A DNA stretch of 17,143 nucleotides from Fidelibacterota bacterium. Lineage in GTDB: Bacteria; Fidelibacterota; Marinisomatia; SCGC-AAA003-L08; D37C17. The DNA lies in contig PAHD01000026.1 in assembly GCA_002704685.1 (NCBI GenBank), positions 1 to 17,143 of the forward strand. Direction: 5' to 3'. Numbering within the stretch: position 1 is the first letter of the stretch; the number at the start of each line of letters is the position of its first letter. Shown piece after piece: positions 1 to 8,483 of this stretch. Under the pieces are notes generated by a model that did no database searches, was not told the DNA's origin, and saw only the letters and a list, made by a program, of their open reading frames with translations. The translations under genes and the position numbers were made by a program.

Positions 1-2
1 AA

Positions 3-560
3 AAAGCTAAAAAATATAGTGAGTCTTTAGATGAATCTTTAGTCCTGGTCGGTGATGGATTAGATGAAGATTTTTTAGAATCAGAATCTATACATGAAAT
101 TGATTGTTTTATTGCAACAACCGAAAATGATAAAACAAATATGTTAGCAAGTTTGATTGCAAAGTATAAAGGGGTTAAGCAAGTTATTATGCATGTTTCA
201 ACAACAAACTATTTTAAATCAATGAGAAAAATTGGAATTGATGCTGTTGTTAGTAAAAATATTTCTGCAGTAAATGATGTATTCAAAATAATTCATGCTA
301 AAAGTGAAGATATAAATATTACTCCTTTTGAAGATATGCATATAGATGCATTAGAAATAACTGCAAATCCAAATAGTAAATATTTCTTTAAAAACTATTC
401 TGTAGAGGATTTACCAGACAACATATGCTTAGCAGGTATCATAAGAAATAAAGAAGTAATTATCCCCACAGTAAATAAAACAAATATTGAAGAAAATGAT
501 AAGTTGTTAATTTTCCTTAACCCTGAATCTTTATCTAAAATTGAAAATTTGTTTAAATAA
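3..560 (+). CDS. trkA: Trk potassium uptake regulatory protein TrkA (C-terminal part, cut by window edge)
   Basis: This is the cytosolic NAD-binding regulatory subunit that gates the TrkH potassium channel. The reading frame is open to the left edge, so about 185 codons of a protein normally near 450 residues are visible; the ATG at 141 is internal. Upstream of it the frame encodes a stretch like VLVGDGLDEDFLE, then FIATTENDKTNMLASLIAKY, which is the typical end of an RCK/TrkA_N Rossmann domain. A TrkA_C-type segment follows, with GIIRNKEVIIPTVN near its end and a final LLIFLNPESL strand. The stop codon is followed directly by the trkH start, so the two subunits are almost certainly co-translated. 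The family assignment is firm; the N-terminal half lies outside the window. Confidence 0.93.
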   Translation, partial: KAKKYSESLDESLVLVGDGLDEDFLESESIHEIDCFIATTENDKTNMLASLIAKYKGVKQVIMHVSTTNYFKSMRKIGIDAVVSKNISAVNDVFKIIHAKSEDINITPFEDMHIDALEITANPNSKYFFKNYSVEDLPDNICLAGIIRNKEVIIPTVNKTNIEENDKLLIFLNPESLSKIENLFK

Positions 561-2036
561 ATGATTAATAATAAAATTTTAAAAGTTTTAGGTATTATGC
601 TAGGTTTTTTATCTTTTTCTATGGTTCCTAGTTTTTTCTGGAGTTTATACTATAATGAATCAGCTCAGTTAATTTCATTTACCTATTCCTTTTTTATTAC
701 ATTTTTTTTTGCGCTAATTTTATATCTTGGTAGCTATTTATTTAAAAAAACTAAACATGATATAAGCTCAGTAGATGCATTTACAATAGTTACATTTGGC
801 TGGTTATTAACTGCTTTTTTTGGAACTTTACCTTATTTTTTATCACCAAATAATTTATCTTTTGTTGATTCATTTTTTGAGTCTATGTCTGGATTTACAA
901 CCACTGGAGCTACAATACTAGGTGTAAATACCACTACAATAGAATCTTTAGGGTATGGACTTTTATTTTGGAGAAGTTTTACTCAGTTTTTAGGTGGTAT
1001 AGGTATAATTGTTTTTAGTATAGCTTTATTACCGCTCTTAGGAATTGGTGGTGTCCAACTTTTTAAAGCTGAGGTTGCTGGTCCTACTGCAGATAAAATT
1101 ACTCCAAGAATAAAGCAAACTGCAAACCTACTCTGGAGAATTTATTTAGGCTTAACATTTATAGTTTTTATTCTCTTTTACCTACAGGGTATGACATTTT
1201 TTGATTCTATTTGTCATTCATTTACAACAATTTCAACAGCAGGTTTTTCAACTCATACCGAAAGTATTAAGTATTTTAATAGTCCTGGAATTGAATGGAC
1301 TATGATATTTTTTATGTTTATTTCTGGTATTAGTTTTTCAATACACTACTTATTTTTTGTAAAGAAAAAATTTCATTACTTTAAAAATGAAGAATTTAAA
1401 ACGTACTTTTTTTTATTTATTATAATTTTAATTTCTATTTTTATTAATCTATCTATATCTAATTCAAATTCATATAATTTTAATTTTGAAACATTTAGAC
1501 ATACTGCATTTACTGTTATATCTTTATTAACAACTTCAGGATTTGTTACTGAAAATTATGAAATTTGGCCTCATCTAAGTGTTGCTTTATGTTTTTTCTT
1601 ATTTTTTATTGGTGCATCTGCTGGATCAACAACAGGAGGTATAAAAATTATAAGAACTCTTTTAATTTTTAAATATATATATTTTGAAATTAAAAGATTA
1701 ATTCATCCAAACGTTGTTTATAATATTAAAATTGAAAATAAAATTATAAGCGAGGATGTTGTAAAAAACACTTTAGGATTTTATCTTTTTTATATAATGA
1801 TTTTTGTTCTTTTTTCTATTTTTATATCATTTTTTAATATTGATTTAATTTCAGCTTTATCTATTTCCGCTTCCTCATTAGGAAATATAGGTCCAGGTTT
1901 AGGAAGTATTGGTCCTTATGATAACTGGGGCCATCTTCCTAATGCCGTTAAGATTATTTCTACTTTTTGTATGTTGTTAGGTAGATTAGAAATATTTACT
2001 GTAATGGTGTTAATTAGCAGATTGTTTTTTAAATAA
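561..2036 (+). CDS. trkH: Trk potassium uptake system membrane subunit TrkH
   Basis: This is the inner-membrane potassium channel subunit of the Trk/Ktr/HKT superfamily, working with TrkA. At 491 residues it has the usual length. Four pore-loop filters can be read: GFTTTGAT (111-118), TTISTAGF (222-229), LLTTSGF (322-328) and SLGNIGPGLG (439-448), each holding the filter glycine. Other family signatures are GSTTGGIKI at 355-363 and GRLEIFTVMVL at 474-484 near the C-terminus. Long hydrophobic helices fill the rest. The start ATG abuts the trkA TAA with no spacer and there is no Shine-Dalgarno sequence, so translational coupling is likely. Whether it is a K+ or Na+/K+ transporter cannot be told from sequence alone. 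Confidence 0.96.
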   Translation: MINNKILKVLGIMLGFLSFSMVPSFFWSLYYNESAQLISFTYSFFITFFFALILYLGSYLFKKTKHDISSVDAFTIVTFGWLLTAFFGTLPYFLSPNNLSFVDSFFESMSGFTTTGATILGVNTTTIESLGYGLLFWRSFTQFLGGIGIIVFSIALLPLLGIGGVQLFKAEVAGPTADKITPRIKQTANLLWRIYLGLTFIVFILFYLQGMTFFDSICHSFTTISTAGFSTHTESIKYFNSPGIEWTMIFFMFISGISFSIHYLFFVKKKFHYFKNEEFKTYFFLFIIILISIFINLSISNSNSYNFNFETFRHTAFTVISLLTTSGFVTENYEIWPHLSVALCFFLFFIGASAGSTTGGIKIIRTLLIFKYIYFEIKRLIHPNVVYNIKIENKIISEDVVKNTLGFYLFYIMIFVLFSIFISFFNIDLISALSISASSLGNIGPGLGSIGPYDNWGHLPNAVKIISTFCMLLGRLEIFTVMVLISRLFFK

Positions 2037-2037
2037 T

Positions 2038-3849
2038 ATGTCGAAAACAAAATTAGAAGATATTAGAAATTTTTGTATAATTGCTCATATTGATCATGGA
2101 AAATCTACATTAGCTGATAGACTTCTTGAATTAACCAAAACTTTAGATAAAACTGAATATACGTCACAAGTTCTTGATAATATGGATATAGAACAAGAAA
2201 GAGGAATTACAATTAAATCCCATCCTATACAAATGTATTATGAATATAAAAATAAATCATATAAGTTAAATTTGATAGATACGCCTGGACACGTCGATTT
2301 TACATATGAGGTTTCAAGAAGTATGGCTGCATGTGAAGGTGCTTTATTATTGATTGACTGTACACAAGGTGTAGAAGCACAAACTGTTTCAAATACATAT
2401 CTAGCTGTAGATTCAGATTTAGAAATAATTCCTGTTATAAATAAAATTGATATGAAAAATGCTGATATACAATCTGCTGAAAACCAAATTATTGAATTAC
2501 TAGGATGTAATAAAGAAGAAATATTGTATATAAGTTCTAAGGAGGGTATAGGTGTAGATAAAATATTTCCTAATGTAATAGACAGAATTCCATGTCCTAG
2601 AAAAATAGATACTAAATCTTTTTCTGCTTTAATCTTTGATTCTTACTTTGATCAATATCGAGGCGTAATTATATATGTAAGAGTGTTTTCAGGCACTGTA
2701 AAGAAAGGAATGGTATCTAAGTTTTTCAACTATTATGGTAATCATGAAATATTAGAAGTAGGTATTTTACAGATAGATAGAATAAAAAAAGATTATTTAT
2801 CAGAAGGTGATGTTGGATATCTAATAATAAATATTAAGGACGTATCAAATATTAAAGTAGGGGATACAATTACAACTAAAGATAATCCATGCAAAAAATC
2901 TTTACCAGGCTACAAAGTTGTTAAACCAATGGTTTTTAGTGGTTTATATCCAATAAATTCAAAAGATTATGAAGATTTAAAAGTAAGTTTAGATAGATTG
3001 AAATTAAATGATTCCTCATTAACTTACGAACCTAATACATCTTTAGCACTAGGCTTTGGATTTAGATGTGGCTTTCTAGGTCCACTTCACATGGAAATAG
3101 TGCAAGAAAGGCTTGAAAGAGAGTTCAATATAGATTTAATTACTACATGTCCAAATGTAAGCTATAATGTACTTCATAAAGATGGTTCTAAAATAATAGT
3201 TGATAATCCATCAGAAATGCCGATTTCCAATGAGATTGATAAAATATATGAACCATATATTAAAGCTGAAATCATTGTGCCTAAAGATTATATTGGTAAT
3301 ATAATGTCTTTATGTACAAAACATAGAGGTAAGTATTTATCAACCAGTTATTTATCAATTGATCGTGTCCAGTTAGTTTTTGAAATGCCGCTAGCTGAAA
3401 TAATTTATGATTTTTTTGAAAATCTTAAATCTTCATCAAAAGGCTATGCATCTTTAGATTATGAATTAATCAATAATAAACCTGGTAAATTAATAAAACT
3501 AGATATAAAAGTATCAGGAGAGATAGTTGATGCCCTAAGTATTATTATTCATAAAGATGATTCGTATTCAAAAGGTAGAGTATTATGTAAAAGACTAAAA
3601 TCTGAAATTGATAGACATCAATTTGAAGTTCCAATTCAAGCGACTATAGGACAAAAAGTTATTGCCAGAGAAACTGTAAAAGCACTAAGAAAAAATGTTA
3701 CTGCAAAGTGTTATGGTGGAGATATTTCTAGGAAAAGAAAATTATTAGAAAAACAAAAAGCGGGAAAGAAAAGGATGAAGCAAGTTGGAAATGTTCAGCT
3801 CCCGCAAGAAGCATTTTTAGCAATTCTAAAAGCTGATACTAATAGTTAG
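2038..3849 (+). CDS. lepA: Elongation factor 4 (LepA), ribosome back-translocase GTPase
   Basis: LepA/EF4 is a translational GTPase that acts on the ribosome in initiation and back-translocation or stalling relief. The 603-residue length matches the family. The G domain shows G1 AHIDHGKST (16-24), switch I ERGITIKS (54-61), G3 DTPGH (81-85) and G4 NKID (135-138). The diagnostic LepA C-terminal domain begins with YGGDISRKRKLLEKQKAGKK (559-578) and goes on to GNVQLPQEAFLAILK, which EF-G lacks. The start is one base after the trkH stop, without a Shine-Dalgarno sequence. Its place beside trkAH is probably operon packing and not functional linkage. All catalytic motifs are intact. Confidence 0.97.
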   Translation: MSKTKLEDIRNFCIIAHIDHGKSTLADRLLELTKTLDKTEYTSQVLDNMDIEQERGITIKSHPIQMYYEYKNKSYKLNLIDTPGHVDFTYEVSRSMAACEGALLLIDCTQGVEAQTVSNTYLAVDSDLEIIPVINKIDMKNADIQSAENQIIELLGCNKEEILYISSKEGIGVDKIFPNVIDRIPCPRKIDTKSFSALIFDSYFDQYRGVIIYVRVFSGTVKKGMVSKFFNYYGNHEILEVGILQIDRIKKDYLSEGDVGYLIINIKDVSNIKVGDTITTKDNPCKKSLPGYKVVKPMVFSGLYPINSKDYEDLKVSLDRLKLNDSSLTYEPNTSLALGFGFRCGFLGPLHMEIVQERLEREFNIDLITTCPNVSYNVLHKDGSKIIVDNPSEMPISNEIDKIYEPYIKAEIIVPKDYIGNIMSLCTKHRGKYLSTSYLSIDRVQLVFEMPLAEIIYDFFENLKSSSKGYASLDYELINNKPGKLIKLDIKVSGEIVDALSIIIHKDDSYSKGRVLCKRLKSEIDRHQFEVPIQATIGQKVIARETVKALRKNVTAKCYGGDISRKRKLLEKQKAGKKRMKQVGNVQLPQEAFLAILKADTNS

Positions 3850-4550
3850 TGAAGTATTTTTATTACACAAAAAATAATATAGTTTCATTGTTTTTTATAT
3901 TTCCTTTTTTTCTTATGTATGAAATGCTATCGTTGATACTTTTTGACCAATCTAATTTTACAATAAGAAATTCAGCTGATATAATTTTAAGAGACATTTT
4001 ATCAATAATAACTGATAATACATTTTTTACTTATAATAGTTTATTATTAATAGGTATAAGTTTTTATTTAATTATTAATTACAATAAGACAGATGATAAG
4101 TTCAACCTTTTTTTTATGTTATTAATGTTTTTTGAAGGTATAACTTTTGGAATTATATTAGTTTTTTTATTAAATGGTTTTGATTTTTTAAATTTCAATT
4201 ATGATTATTATTTATATGATTATAATTTTATGTTTTATTCATGTTTGGGAGCTGGTATTTGGGAAGAAGTTTTATTTAGATTTATTTTCTTAAATCTTTT
4301 TATTTTAACTACTTCTAAGTTTTTAAATAAATATTCATCTTTAATAATGTCTGTCTTTATTTCATCTATACTTTTTTCTTTATTTCACTATATTGGTAGT
4401 TTAGGTGATGTTTTTATATTATATACTTTTATTATTAGATTATTCGGTGGTATTTATTTAAGTATAGTTTATTTATATAGAGGGTTAGGTATATCAATGA
4501 TATCTCATATTATATATGATTTTATTCTAGTAACAATTCCAGTTATTTAA
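3849..4550 (+). CDS. CPBP-family intramembrane glutamic protease (Abi/Rce1-like)
   Basis: This is a predicted polytopic membrane protease of the CPBP (Abi) family, 233 residues with about six hydrophobic helices. The family motifs are present: EEVLFR at 139-144 (EExxxR), FSLFH at 176-180 (FxxxH) and a third motif HIIYD at 220-224. The start is a GTG that overlaps the last base of the lepA TAG (TAGTG), and the gene ends in a TAATG overlap with lgt, so it is embedded in the same transcript. Known relatives process prenylated proteins, bacteriocin-type peptides or anti-sigma factors. Nothing here identifies the substrate; position before lgt suggests, weakly, a role in envelope protein maturation. 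Confidence 0.85.
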   Translation: MKYFYYTKNNIVSLFFIFPFFLMYEMLSLILFDQSNFTIRNSADIILRDILSIITDNTFFTYNSLLLIGISFYLIINYNKTDDKFNLFFMLLMFFEGITFGIILVFLLNGFDFLNFNYDYYLYDYNFMFYSCLGAGIWEEVLFRFIFLNLFILTTSKFLNKYSSLIMSVFISSILFSLFHYIGSLGDVFILYTFIIRLFGGIYLSIVYLYRGLGISMISHIIYDFILVTIPVI

Positions 4551-5434
4551 TGTATCCGGTATTATTGCAAATAGGAACATTCCAAATATCTACATATGGT
4601 TTTATGTTGATGATGGCTTTTATTGTAAACAATTATTTATTAAAAAAATATTTAATATCAATAGGTAAAGATGGTACAATAGCAGAAGATATTATTTTTT
4701 ATGCGGCTATTGGAGGGATTATTGGAGCAAAAATATTTTATATTGTAGAGTACTATGATACTGATGGATATAGCAATGTTAAAGGTTTAATTTCTATATT
4801 TAAAGGTTTATTTACTCTTGATTTAACCCTAGTACTATCAGGTATTAATAAGTTTGGTTCAGGTTTAGTTTTTTTAGGTGGTCTGTTTGGTGGTCTTTGT
4901 TCTGTTACTTACTATGTTAAAAAAAATAATTTATCATGGCTTAAAGTTTCTGACTGGGTAGCGCCATATATAATTTTAGGTCAAGGTATAGGTAGACTCG
5001 GTTGTTTTTTTGTTGGTTGTTGCTATGGAAAACCAACAAATATCCCTTGGCTTTTTTCATTTAGTAATGGAAGACCCCCAACGACCTATGAATCATTTCA
5101 ATATAACCATCCAGAAATTTTTGATAATTTAGTTAAGCCTTTTTATAGTTTTGGTGATTTTATAAAAGTTCATCCAACTCAATTATATGAGTTTTCAATT
5201 TATTTTATAATTTTTGTCTATTTGATTAAAATTCGTCCTTTTAAAAAGTATGATGGTCAAATCTTTTTAGAGTATATATTTTTAGCAGGTTTCTCAAGGT
5301 TTATTATTGAATTTTTGCGATTAAATCCATCTTATATGTTTAGTCTTTCAAGTGCTCAATTAATTTCAATTTTTATGATAATTTTATCAACATTTTTGAT
5401 GTATCTAAAAAGATATAAATATCAGAATGATTAA
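4550..5434 (+). CDS. lgt: Phosphatidylglycerol-prolipoprotein diacylglyceryl transferase (Lgt)
   Basis: Lgt transfers diacylglycerol from phosphatidylglycerol to the lipobox cysteine of prolipoproteins in the inner membrane. The 294-residue protein has the core motif GRLGCFFVGCCYGKPT at 148-163, HPTQLYE at 208-214 and RFIIEFLR at 250-257, which holds the equivalents of the E. coli Arg239 and Glu243. The GRxGCFxxGCCYG form replaces the Asn and Glu of the enterobacterial GRIGNFINGE motif, and SGLVFLGG (104-111) has Leu where E. coli has the important His103; this variant subtype is, to my knowledge, common outside proteobacteria. The loop before it is longer than in E. coli. The start overlaps the preceding stop (TAATG). 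A lipoprotein substrate is encoded two genes downstream. Confidence 0.95.
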   Translation: MYPVLLQIGTFQISTYGFMLMMAFIVNNYLLKKYLISIGKDGTIAEDIIFYAAIGGIIGAKIFYIVEYYDTDGYSNVKGLISIFKGLFTLDLTLVLSGINKFGSGLVFLGGLFGGLCSVTYYVKKNNLSWLKVSDWVAPYIILGQGIGRLGCFFVGCCYGKPTNIPWLFSFSNGRPPTTYESFQYNHPEIFDNLVKPFYSFGDFIKVHPTQLYEFSIYFIIFVYLIKIRPFKKYDGQIFLEYIFLAGFSRFIIEFLRLNPSYMFSLSSAQLISIFMIILSTFLMYLKRYKYQND

Positions 5435-6248
5435 TTTAAATTGTCTTATTTGTAAAAAAAATGAAACAGAGATTTTTAAACCTTTAAAAATCTCTTTTAA
5501 TAATTATACTCTTGTAAATTGTAAATCTTGTTCTTTTGTTTATTTGAATCCCAGATTATCAGAATTGGAAATAAAGAAGTATTATAATCAGGACTATATG
5601 CCTTTTTTAAAAAAGAAATCAATTTTTAATATCGTTTATAAAATATTTAGGAAGATAAATTTTATATATAAATTTTTTATTATTACTAAGTATATACCTA
5701 GAAAATCTAAAAATCTTGATATTGGATCTGGTGATAATTTTTTTTCTAATTCACTTTTAAAAAAGGGATGGAAATCTTACGCATATGATAAATACAATTA
5801 TGATAAAGATAATGTAAGAAAATTATCAATTTTAAAAAGAAATTCATTTGATTCAATAACTCTATGGCATTCAATCGAACATATGTATGATATTGAACAA
5901 ACATTTACATCAATAAATAAAATTTTATCATCAAATGGATTTTTGTTTATTGCATGTCCTAATATAGATGCGAAAGAAATTGATTACGTAGGTAAAAACT
6001 GGCCTGCTTTTGATCTACCAAGACATATTTATCATTTTAATTATAATTCAATGAAGAAATTTTTAGGTAACTATAATTTAAAAATTATAAATATTCATAA
6101 TTTAAAAATTGATACTTTTTTTAATATTTTAATGGTAAAAAATCTTAATTTTTTTCAAAAAACAAAATATATAATTAAAAGTTTATTTTATCAATTTTCA
6201 AATATAAAAAAATCATCAACATTGGTATATGTATGTCAAAAATATTAA
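5427..6248 (+). CDS. Class I SAM-dependent methyltransferase with N-terminal zinc ribbon
   Basis: This predicted methyltransferase (273 residues) begins with a four-cysteine knuckle, C6-x2-C9 and C32-x2-C35, followed by FVYLNPRLS, the arrangement seen in Methyltransf_23-type proteins often linked to glycan or lipid modification. The SAM-binding motif I is LDIGSG at 97-102. WHSIEHM at 147-153 and a following strand FLFIACPN complete the Rossmann core, and DLPRHIYHF (196-204) is a subfamily signature. It overlaps lgt by 8 nt (ATGATTAA), which indicates coupling. The substrate is unknown: small sugars, quinone-like lipids or envelope glycans are all possible. Fold confidence is high and function confidence low. 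Confidence 0.85.
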   Translation: MINLNCLICKKNETEIFKPLKISFNNYTLVNCKSCSFVYLNPRLSELEIKKYYNQDYMPFLKKKSIFNIVYKIFRKINFIYKFFIITKYIPRKSKNLDIGSGDNFFSNSLLKKGWKSYAYDKYNYDKDNVRKLSILKRNSFDSITLWHSIEHMYDIEQTFTSINKILSSNGFLFIACPNIDAKEIDYVGKNWPAFDLPRHIYHFNYNSMKKFLGNYNLKIINIHNLKIDTFFNILMVKNLNFFQKTKYIIKSLFYQFSNIKKSSTLVYVCQKY

Positions 6249-7168
6249 TATTAATTTTTATTTTATTAATTTCAGCATGCAATAAGTTGCCTGAGAGTAA
6301 GGGTAAATATAATGAAATAACAGTTGTATCTTCATTTGAAGATAGAGATTATGCAAAATTATTTATTGGTGGTATTTTCAATGATAGTATTTATACTCCT
6401 ATATTGCAAAATTCATACATCATTAATTATATAAATCCCAAAAACTTTACTAATAATAAACTTAATAAAAATTTAATTATTTTTTCACTTGATTTTCCTC
6501 AAGATTCAACTATTGATTTACTTAGTAATAAATTTATTGAAAAATATGAAAATAATATAATGTCATTTAATAATATGTTTTCTAATAATCAGTTGGTTCT
6601 ACATTTAAGATCTTTTGATTACGATAATTTAGTTAGAGAAAATTCAATCAACCTAGAATGGATAAAAACACAGTTTGATAATAATATATCTGAAAATATA
6701 TTGTATGATTATAATAAAGAAGAAAAATCAGAAGAGATTAACCAGAAAATTAAAGATAAATTTAGTATAAACATTAATATAGATGATAGTTATAAAGTAA
6801 TTAAAGAGGACGATAGTTTTTTATGGATAGGCAGAGGATTTCCATATAGATGGATAGTTATAAATAAATTAAAATCTTCAAATAATAAAGATATTGAACT
6901 ATTAAAAATAATTTTTGAAAAAAAATTAACTAGTGTTAAAATCCCAAATCTTTATTTAAAAGAAAAAAAATACAAGTCTTTTAAGAAGGTAAGGGGTATA
7001 TATGACCACCTTGATTCTGATACTGGTGGACCATTTGTTAGTTATATATATGAAGATAGATATAAAAATTATAAATTATGTATATCAGGTTTTGTTAATA
7101 ATCCTGGTAAAGATAAAATTTTATTATTAAAACAACTAGAATCAATAATTGAAAATATAAAGGAATAA
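6233..7168 (+). CDS. DUF4837 family lipoprotein
   Basis: This is a 311-residue predicted lipoprotein of unknown function. The N-terminus is a lipoprotein signal, with a hydrophobic run from residue 4 to 14 ending in lipobox ISAC and lipidated Cys16. The C-terminal part carries what I recognise as DUF4837 signatures: WIGRGFPYRWIVI (198-210), TGGPFVSY (264-271) and GFVNNPGKDK followed by ILLLKQLESI (286-305). DUF4837 is known mainly from Bacteroidota and relatives, which supports the phylum guess. The ATG lies inside the 3' end of the methyltransferase gene (16-nt overlap). As Lgt is encoded in the same block, enzyme and substrate may be co-expressed. No enzymatic motif is visible. Confidence 0.8.
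   Translation: MSKILILIFILLISACNKLPESKGKYNEITVVSSFEDRDYAKLFIGGIFNDSIYTPILQNSYIINYINPKNFTNNKLNKNLIIFSLDFPQDSTIDLLSNKFIEKYENNIMSFNNMFSNNQLVLHLRSFDYDNLVRENSINLEWIKTQFDNNISENILYDYNKEEKSEEINQKIKDKFSININIDDSYKVIKEDDSFLWIGRGFPYRWIVINKLKSSNNKDIELLKIIFEKKLTSVKIPNLYLKEKKYKSFKKVRGIYDHLDSDTGGPFVSYIYEDRYKNYKLCISGFVNNPGKDKILLLKQLESIIENIKE
7160..7164 (+). promoter_or_regulatory. Shine-Dalgarno AAGGA of purE
   Basis: AAGGA lies 7 nt before the purE ATG and inside the last codons of the DUF4837 gene. It is one of only two clear ribosome binding sites in the main gene block; most other starts have none and rely on overlap with the upstream stop. Confidence 0.6.
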
Positions 7169-7171
7169 AAA

Positions 7172-7639
7172 ATGAAAAATAAAGTAGCATTTTTAATAGG
7201 AAGTGAAAGCGATAGAAAAATTGCTGAAGCATCACTTCCTTATTTTGATTATTTTAACATTAGTTTAGATCTTTTGGTAATGTCTGCTCATAGAAATCCA
7301 AAACAAGTTTCTGAATTTTCTTCTAACGCAAGAGAGAAAGGTTATTCTATCTTAATTTGTGGAGCTGGAATGGCTGCTCATTTAGGTGGTGCTGTGAAAG
7401 CAAATACAACGCTTCCAGTTATTGGTGTTCCTCTTCCTGGTGGAATGATGGATGGTTTAGACTCTTTGCTTTCAACTGTTCAAATGCCTAAAGGCGTTCC
7501 TGTAGGTACAATGTCTGTAGGTAAATCAGGATCAATTAATGCTGCAATATTTTGCGCTGAAATACTATCCCTGCATGATAGTACATTGAAATCTAAATTA
7601 GATGAATTTAAAAATAATGGTGCTTCATTAAGTGCGTAA
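7172..7639 (+). CDS. purE: N5-carboxyaminoimidazole ribonucleotide mutase (PurE, class I-like)
   Basis: PurE converts N5-CAIR to CAIR in de novo purine synthesis. The protein has 155 residues, normal for a stand-alone PurE. Signatures are IGSESD (9-14, phosphate binding), MSAHRNP (37-43) with the catalytic His40, GAGMAAHLGG (64-73) and DSLLSTVQMPKGVPVGTM (97-114). Arg after the catalytic His (SAHR, not SAHK) fits class I. Two deviations from E. coli are visible: SAHRNP for SAHRTP, and AAHLGG for AAHLPG. The partner purK is not in this window. It has its own AAGGA ribosome binding site and its 3' end overlaps the next gene by 8 nt. Confidence 0.94.
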   Translation: MKNKVAFLIGSESDRKIAEASLPYFDYFNISLDLLVMSAHRNPKQVSEFSSNAREKGYSILICGAGMAAHLGGAVKANTTLPVIGVPLPGGMMDGLDSLLSTVQMPKGVPVGTMSVGKSGSINAAIFCAEILSLHDSTLKSKLDEFKNNGASLSA

Positions 7640-8483
7640 AATTCTTGTTACTGGTTCTAATGGTCAATTAGGATTGCATTTCAAGAATATACCTAACTCA
7701 TCATTGTTTTCGATGATATATACTCATCATTCGCCTTTTTCAGGGTTTATAAATATGGATATTTCGAATGAAGAGCAAGTACGTTCTGTTCTTCAGAAAT
7801 TCAATCCTGATATTATTATTAATACTGCAGCTATTACAGATGTTGATTTATGTCAAAAAAATAAATTATTAGCAAGACGGGTTAATGTAGATGGTTTAAA
7901 AAATTTAATTAAACACTCCAAATTAAAAGCTAAGATAATCCAAATTTCATCTGATTATATTTTTGATGGTTTTAGTGGGTTTTATTCAGAAAATTCTACT
8001 CCTAATCCATTAAGTTATTATGGTAAGACAAAACTTGAAGCTGAAAATATTTTAATTTCGTCAAATAAAAATTTTATTATAATTAGAGTATCAACTCTTT
8101 TTTCAAATATTTCAATTAATTTTTATAATTGGGTCTTAAGTAATCTTTCAAAAAATAATCATATAAAAGTAGCTAAAGACCAAATTTCCAATCCTTGCTA
8201 TGCATTAAATCTCATAAATTTTATTTATGATTTAATACTATTAGATTTTAATGGAAAAATTAATTTTGGAAGCAAAAATAGTATATCTAAGTTAAATTTT
8301 GCTAACGATATTGCTGATGAAAATAATCTTGATAAACATCTTATAGAAGAAGTAAAAATAAAAGATATAAATTTTGAAGCAGATAGACCTTTAAATTCAA
8401 GTTTCGATTTATCTTTATGTAGTGATTTAAATATAAATCTTTTTAACATTAAAGATACTTTAAAGTATATGGCTAATATTTAA
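7632..8483 (+). CDS. RmlD-like dTDP-4-dehydrorhamnose reductase (extended SDR)
   Basis: This NAD(P)H-dependent sugar-nucleotide reductase (283 residues) belongs to the RmlD_sub_bind family, whose best known member makes dTDP-L-rhamnose. The Rossmann motif TGSNGQLG is at 7-14, NTAAITDVDLCQ at 64-75, SSDYIFDG at 106-113, and the catalytic Tyr130-x3-Lys134 lies in SYYGKTK. I chose the GTG start at 7632 because it gives the canonical MRKILVTGSNGQLG N-terminus; it overlaps the purE stop by 8 nt (GTGCGTAA). The rest of a rhamnose pathway (rmlA, rmlB, rmlC) is not here, so a different deoxysugar reductase or the MAT2B-like branch remains possible. The next two genes are glycosyltransferases, which supports a glycan role. 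Confidence 0.85.
   Translation: MRKILVTGSNGQLGLHFKNIPNSSLFSMIYTHHSPFSGFINMDISNEEQVRSVLQKFNPDIIINTAAITDVDLCQKNKLLARRVNVDGLKNLIKHSKLKAKIIQISSDYIFDGFSGFYSENSTPNPLSYYGKTKLEAENILISSNKNFIIIRVSTLFSNISINFYNWVLSNLSKNNHIKVAKDQISNPCYALNLINFIYDLILLDFNGKINFGSKNSISKLNFANDIADENNLDKHLIEEVKIKDINFEADRPLNSSFDLSLCSDLNINLFNIKDTLKYMANI

Noticed and set aside
1..560. trkA frame read as a complete 139-codon gene from the ATG at 141
   Set aside because: The same frame is open to the window edge and encodes typical TrkA sequence upstream of that ATG, so it is the 3' part of a longer gene.
6070..6120. Near-repeat ATAATTTAAAAATT occurring twice in the methyltransferase gene
   Set aside because: It encodes a short NLKI-type repetition in an A+T-rich gene and has no further copies or spacing pattern, so it is neither a CRISPR nor a regulatory repeat.
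8225..8449. Minus-strand 74-codon frame inside the RmlD-like gene
   Set aside because: It lies fully antisense to a gene with clear motifs and has low-complexity Ser/Leu/Ile/Lys composition typical of a shadow frame.
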